From Nitrospinota bacterium (lineage in GTDB: Bacteria > UBA8248 > JACPRG01), in NCBI GenBank assembly GCA_030740135.1, contig JASLXW010000120.1:1-9683 (forward strand): DNA of 9,683 nt, read 5' to 3'. Both the position numbers and the translations under genes were made by a program. Each line of letters opens with the position of its first letter. The stretch's first letter is position 1. This document shows positions 5,904 to 9,683 of the stretch, one piece after another. The notes under the pieces are model-generated. The model made no database searches. It had not been told where the DNA came from and saw nothing but the letters and a program-made list of their open reading frames with translations.

Positions 5904-7991
5904 CTACGAGATCTCGATCATCAGGTTGCCCAACGCGTCCACCCGCGCAACCTGTCCCGGGGGAATTACCGTGGTCCCGCCCAGCTCCGAGACCACCGCC
6001 GGCCCCCGGACCTCATCTCCGGCGAACAGGTCGTCCCGCTGCACGTAGGCGGTTTCCACCTCCTCACCTCCGACGGTTGCCGTGCGCCGGGTCACCGGGA
6101 GCGATCCGCCCTCCGGCCGGGACGGCAGCTCCCGAAATTGGGGCTTGGCGATTCGCCTTCTCACGATCACCCGCAGATTGACAATCTCGATGGCCCGCTC
6201 GGGATTCGCGAAGGCGTACAGATCGGTGTACTGACGGACAAACCCTTCGTTGATGTCGGACAGGTCGCCCGGGGCCAATTCCCCGCCCGGGAGCGCGACC
6301 TCCAGCGTAAACGCCTGCCCGCGATACCGGACGTCCGCGGCGCGGCGGACCTCCACGTCGGCGCTTCCGGCGTTGCCTTCGGTCCCGGGACCCTCGAGAC
6401 CCAGGAGCTTCATGCACTCCCCTTCCATCCGGGCGAGGGCGGTGTTCATGTCGGACGCGTTCGCGGAAAGCGTCGGAGTCAGGAAGGTCTGGGACATCTC
6501 CTGGACCGGGTCGGACAGGAGCGTGCCCAGCGCGGAGAGAAGTCCGGGATGGCGGGGGACGAGGACGGCGGGGATCCGCAGCTCCGCGGCGATGTCGGCC
6601 GCGTGCAGGGGCCCGGCCCCGCCGTAGGCCACAAGCAGGATCTCCCGGGGGTCGATTCCCCGCTCGACGGACATGACCTGAATCGCCCGCGACATGGCGG
6701 CGTTGGCGATTTCCACAATCCCCTGAGCGGCCTGGAGGACGGAAATCCCCAAAGGGCGGGCGACCCGCTCATCGATGGCGCTTCGGGCGGCTTCCACATC
6801 CAGGCGCATGCCCTCGCCGATGGGAACCTCGACGTCGATCCGCCCCAGGGCCAGGTTGGCGTCGGTCACGGTCGGCCGCTCGCCGCCCCGGCCGTAGCAG
6901 GCGGGTCCCGGGTCGGCGCCCGCGCTCTCCGGTCCCACCCGCAGCAGCCCCCCGGCGTCGATCCAGGCCAGCGAGCCGCCTCCCGCGCCGATGGAGTGCA
7001 CGTCCACCATCGGCAACCGGACGGGGTAGCCGGCGATTCGGCTCTCCGGGACCTTGGCGGGGACGCCGTCCACCACCAGGCCCACGTCGCACGAGGTCCC
7101 GCCCATGTCCATGGTGATCAACGTCGGCCGGCCGACGGCCGCGCCGACGGCGGCCGCCGCGCTCACCCCGGCCGCCGGTCCCGACAGGGCGCTCTGGATG
7201 GGCCGGCCGCGCGCGGTCTCGAACGTCATGAGTCCGCCGGCCGAATGCGTCATCATGAGCCGCACGTCGGGCCGAAGGACATCCCCCAGGCCGCTGGAGA
7301 AGCCCTCCAGGTAGCGGTCCATGACCGGCATCAATGAAGCGTTGAGAATCGTCAGGCAGAGGCGCTCATACTCTCTGTATTCGGAGAGGACTTCATGGGA
7401 CGTGGAGACGCTCAGGCCGGGGGCGATCTCCCCGATGCGGGCCTTGATCTCCGCTTCGGCCTCGGGCGAGGCGTAGGAATGCAGGAGCACCACGGCCGCC
7501 GCCCGCACCCCGCGGGAAAGGAAGTCGGCGACAATCCCGTCCACTTCATCGAGGCGAAGGGGCGAGAGGGTCTCGCCGCGGTAATCGCTCCGCTGGCCGA
7601 CCTCCCGGCGAAGCTCCCGGGGAACGAGGGGGGGCGGCTTTTCCTGGAGGAGGTTGTACATCTCCGGACGCCGCTCGCGTCCGATCTCCAGCAGGTCCCG
7701 GAAACCCCGGTTGGTCAACAGGCCGGTTCGGGCGATCTTGCCTTCCAGGATGGCGTTGAGGGCGGTCGTCGTCCCCTGGGTCAGGCTGTCGACCCGGCGC
7801 CCCTCGAGGCCATGCTCCTTCAGCGCCCCCCGCAGGCCCGCGAGGATTCCCCCGGCCAGGTCGTCGCGCCGCGTGAGGACTTTGTGGATTTGAAAGACCC
7901 CGCCTTCCTCGTCGAACAGGACGATGTCGGTGAACGTCCCCCCCACGTCCACCCCGACGCGGGCGCTCAATCCTTCGCCCCCCCGGCGCAT
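5904..7991 (-). CDS. hyuA: Hydantoinase/oxoprolinase family protein, subunit A (HyuA-type)
   Basis: A 695-residue protein matching the A subunit of ATP-dependent N-methylhydantoinase, 5-oxoprolinase and acetone carboxylase, in the ASKHA (actin/Hsp70-like) fold. The first phosphate motif is VGVDVGGTFTDIV at 12-24, then GTTTALNA at 73-80, SGPAAGV at 270-276, and the second phosphate motif MDMGGTSCDVGLV at 294-306. HSIGAGGGS falls at 332-340, ADPGPACYG at 359-367, TDANL at 376-380 and YGGAGPLHA at 456-464. Length is normal and no key motif is broken. In the family this subunit binds ATP and activates the substrate carbonyl, working with subunit B. The substrate here is unknown; acetone carboxylase is less likely because no gamma subunit is seen beside it. 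The start is uncertain. ATG at 7991 overlaps hyuB by 25 bases, while a TTG at 7970 overlaps the hyuB stop as TTGA. Cytoplasmic; co-translated with hyuB. Composition is visibly more GC-rich than the liv genes. Confidence 0.92.
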   Translation of the reverse strand: MRRGGEGLSARVGVDVGGTFTDIVLFDEEGGVFQIHKVLTRRDDLAGGILAGLRGALKEHGLEGRRVDSLTQGTTTALNAILEGKIARTGLLTNRGFRDLLEIGRERRPEMYNLLQEKPPPLVPRELRREVGQRSDYRGETLSPLRLDEVDGIVADFLSRGVRAAAVVLLHSYASPEAEAEIKARIGEIAPGLSVSTSHEVLSEYREYERLCLTILNASLMPVMDRYLEGFSSGLGDVLRPDVRLMMTHSAGGLMTFETARGRPIQSALSGPAAGVSAAAAVGAAVGRPTLITMDMGGTSCDVGLVVDGVPAKVPESRIAGYPVRLPMVDVHSIGAGGGSLAWIDAGGLLRVGPESAGADPGPACYGRGGERPTVTDANLALGRIDVEVPIGEGMRLDVEAARSAIDERVARPLGISVLQAAQGIVEIANAAMSRAIQVMSVERGIDPREILLVAYGGAGPLHAADIAAELRIPAVLVPRHPGLLSALGTLLSDPVQEMSQTFLTPTLSANASDMNTALARMEGECMKLLGLEGPGTEGNAGSADVEVRRAADVRYRGQAFTLEVALPGGELAPGDLSDINEGFVRQYTDLYAFANPERAIEIVNLRVIVRRRIAKPQFRELPSRPEGGSLPVTRRTATVGGEEVETAYVQRDDLFAGDEVRGPAVVSELGGTTVIPPGQVARVDALGNLMIEIS

Positions 7992-9643
7992 CCCAGATAT
8001 CGTCGGGCGGTTTTTTCCGGCGTAACGTATCCGGCGCTCAGGTCGCCTTCGATGGCCTCGGGATCGCGCTGCTCGGGGGGCCCGTAGCCGCCGCCCGCGG
8101 TGGTTTCGATGATCATCGCCTCACCCGCCCGGGCGTGCGTGGTGGATTTCGATCGGATCTCCCGCTCTCCTTCCTCCCCCTGAACGGCGTACCGGCCGTT
8201 TCGCCCCGGCTCGCCGCCGAGCACCCCCCAGGGGGGCGTCCGGATACGGTCGGCCAGGACGGTGATCGTCTGGTCGGCCAGCAGGCGGTAGACCTTGCGC
8301 GCCCCCAGGCCGCCCATCCACCGGCCCGCCCCGCCCGAGTCGGGCAGAAGCTCATAGCACTCGACCCGCAGCGGAAACTCGGCCTCGACCACTTCGATGG
8401 GGTTGTTGGGGGTGTTGGAGATGTTGTTTCGAGCCGCCTTCAAACCGTCGCCGCCCTTGCGTCCCCCGCCGCCGCCGGAGTTCTGCTCGAGGATGACGAA
8501 CGGGCGGTCCCGAACGGGATCGAAACCCCCGAAGGTCACGCAGTTGAAGGTGCCGCTGCCGGCGGCGCTCATCCGGTCCGGGACGAACTGGGAAAAGCAG
8601 CCGATCAGCGTATCGACGATCCGCTGGGAGGTCTCGAGGCTCCCGCCCCCGACGGCCGCGGGGGGCTGGGCGTTCACAATCGTTCCCGGCGGCGCAATGA
8701 TCTCGACAGACCGGAACACACCGGAGTTGGTGGGGATGTTCGGGTCGATGAGACACTTCAGCGTGAAATACGTGGCCGAATGCGTAACCGAGAGGACGCC
8801 GTTGACCGGACCGACGCGCTGTGCGGCCGTCCCGGTGAAATCCACCTTCATGTTTTCGCCGTCAATGTCGACCCGGACCTTGATGGGGAGGGGATCGTCG
8901 TTGTTCCCGTCGTCATCCAGGGCGTCCTCGAAGGCGTAGGTCCCGTCGGGGAGCTTTCCGATCTCCTGCCGCGTCCGGCGGTAGGAATAGTCGATGATGG
9001 CGGCCATGAGCTCCTTGAGCTCGTCCTTGCCGAACTTTCCGGCCAACTCCTGAAAACGCTGCTCTCCGACGCGGTTCGCCGCGAGCTGCGCCCGGAGGTC
9101 CCCCCGGATGTCGTCGGGAACCCGGACGTTGGACAGGATCAATTCCAGCAAGTCTTCCCGGACCACCCCCCCTTCGACCATTTTGATGGGCGGCAGGCGG
9201 AGGCCTTCCTCGACCACGCTCTTGGCGTCGCCCGCGAGGCTCCCCGGCGCCCGGCCTCCGACGTCCGTCCAATGAGCGATAACGGCGTTGTAGGCCAGGA
9301 TCTCCCCGTCGACGAATACGGGCATGATCGTGGTGATGTCGGGCAGGTGGGAACCGCCGATGAAGGGGTCGTTGTGGATTGTGACGTCCCCGGGGCGGAG
9401 GTTCTCCGGCCCGATCCGCAAGATCGCGTTCCTCACGGCGTGAACCAGGAGTCCGAGGTGGGACGGCAGGTGATCGGCCTGAGCGACCATGTCCAGGTCG
9501 GGCGTGAAAAAGGCGCAGGAGCGGTCGTCTCGCTCCTTGATAATGGTGGAAAAGGCCGCCCGCTTCATCTTCATCCCCATCTCTTCGGCGATGCCGATGA
9601 TGCGCTGGCGGAACACCTCCATTCGGATGGGGTCAACGGCCAT
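7967..9643 (-). CDS. hyuB: Hydantoinase/oxoprolinase family protein, subunit B (HyuB-type)
   Basis: A 558-residue protein matching the B subunit of the hydantoinase/oxoprolinase/acetone carboxylase family. It starts MAVDPIRMEVFRQRIIGIAE, as the family does, with a GGAG ribosome binding site close upstream. Landmarks are HLPSHLGLL (58-66), DVTIHNDPFIGGSHLPD (86-102), HWTDVGG (124-130) and GSLAGDA (134-140). VDFTGT (267-272), VGGGSLETSQRI (331-342) and the glycine-rich loop GGGGGRKGGDG (390-400) follow. NTPNNPIEVVEAEFPLRVE (410-428) leads to a C-terminal region ending AGGGYGPP, the family's usual finish. The His and Asp residues of the HNDP and HWTD motifs fit a metal-binding catalytic centre. 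The partner is HyuA, immediately downstream and overlapping. Hydrolysis of a cyclic amide such as hydantoin or 5-oxoproline with ATP is the family activity, and the exact substrate is not determined by these motifs. No upstream partner gene is visible before the window ends. Confidence 0.93.
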   Translation of the reverse strand: MAVDPIRMEVFRQRIIGIAEEMGMKMKRAAFSTIIKERDDRSCAFFTPDLDMVAQADHLPSHLGLLVHAVRNAILRIGPENLRPGDVTIHNDPFIGGSHLPDITTIMPVFVDGEILAYNAVIAHWTDVGGRAPGSLAGDAKSVVEEGLRLPPIKMVEGGVVREDLLELILSNVRVPDDIRGDLRAQLAANRVGEQRFQELAGKFGKDELKELMAAIIDYSYRRTRQEIGKLPDGTYAFEDALDDDGNNDDPLPIKVRVDIDGENMKVDFTGTAAQRVGPVNGVLSVTHSATYFTLKCLIDPNIPTNSGVFRSVEIIAPPGTIVNAQPPAAVGGGSLETSQRIVDTLIGCFSQFVPDRMSAAGSGTFNCVTFGGFDPVRDRPFVILEQNSGGGGGRKGGDGLKAARNNISNTPNNPIEVVEAEFPLRVECYELLPDSGGAGRWMGGLGARKVYRLLADQTITVLADRIRTPPWGVLGGEPGRNGRYAVQGEEGEREIRSKSTTHARAGEAMIIETTAGGGYGPPEQRDPEAIEGDLSAGYVTPEKTARRYLGCAGGAKD

Positions 9644-9649
9644 GCTTCG

Positions 9650-9675
9650 CTCCGGCGCAACCCGCGCTTCCGGAG
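9650..9675 (-). promoter_or_regulatory. Small hairpin overlapping the hyuB ribosome binding site
   Basis: CTCCGG (9650-9655) and CCGGAG (9670-9675) can pair, with additional CGC/GCG pairing inside. The minus-strand CCGGAG arm contains the GGAG that serves as the hyuB ribosome binding site. If formed in the message, this would partly hide the translation start. The stem is short and in GC-rich DNA, so it may be coincidental. The remaining bases to the window edge show no recognisable gene. Confidence 0.25.
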
Positions 9676-9683
9676 GGCGTGAA

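Noticed and set aside
6138..7337. A 399-codon open frame on the plus strand, antisense to hyuA
   Set aside because: Same reason: a low-complexity translation (repeated G, R, H, D, P) opposite a well-conserved gene, with no ribosome binding site or family motif seen.
8135..9682. A 515-codon open frame on the plus strand, antisense to hyuB
   Set aside because: It mirrors hyuB almost end to end in GC-rich DNA, has no recognisable domain, and is rich in Arg, Gly, Asp and Pro as expected of a complementary-frame shadow. hyuB itself is strongly conserved.

Overview
The window reads as a bacterial chromosome segment dominated by one strand. Every intact gene is on the minus strand, so the genes are described here from right to left. 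The organism is probably Gram-negative: the solute-binding protein has a Sec/signal peptidase I leader with no lipobox, implying a periplasm. GC content is high, and the genes are amino-acid/amide-scavenging types common in soil, sediment and syntrophic lineages. I cannot name the taxon.

Right part (9643 to 5904): hyuB and hyuA encode the two subunits of a hydantoinase/oxoprolinase/acetone-carboxylase family enzyme. Such enzymes use ATP to open or carboxylate small cyclic amides or ketones. The two genes overlap by a few bases and are clearly co-translated. The far right 40 bases hold only the hyuB ribosome binding site and a small hairpin.

Middle (5903 to 1032): a complete five-gene branched-chain-amino-acid-type (HAAT) ABC transporter. 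It has its own sigma70-like promoter (TTGACA, 17 bases, TACAGT). The order is livK-type binding protein, a strong intrinsic terminator, then livH, livM (permeases), livG and livF (ATPases), joined by short start/stop overlaps. The terminator between binding protein and permeases probably gives excess binding protein with fewer membrane complexes. Because the transporter sits directly downstream of hyuBA on the same strand, its substrate may be the amide/hydantoin/oxoproline-type compound handled by HyuAB, or the amino acid released from it, rather than leucine or valine. That is inference.

Left part (1 to 967): a scar region. An IS1595-type transposase gene runs off the left edge, shown here by its N-terminal zinc ribbon, helix-turn-helix-like region and first catalytic Asp. 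Its upstream region carries an interrupted palindrome and a possible promoter. Immediately beside it is the C-terminal dimerisation domain of a MerA-like flavoprotein disulfide reductase on the plus strand. That gene has lost its FAD and NAD(P)H domains, apparently through the insertion, and is a pseudogene remnant converging on livF.

I found no RNA genes, CRISPR arrays or clearly novel system. The points most worth following are the hyu-liv linkage, the regulatory layout around livK, and the IS/MerA junction.
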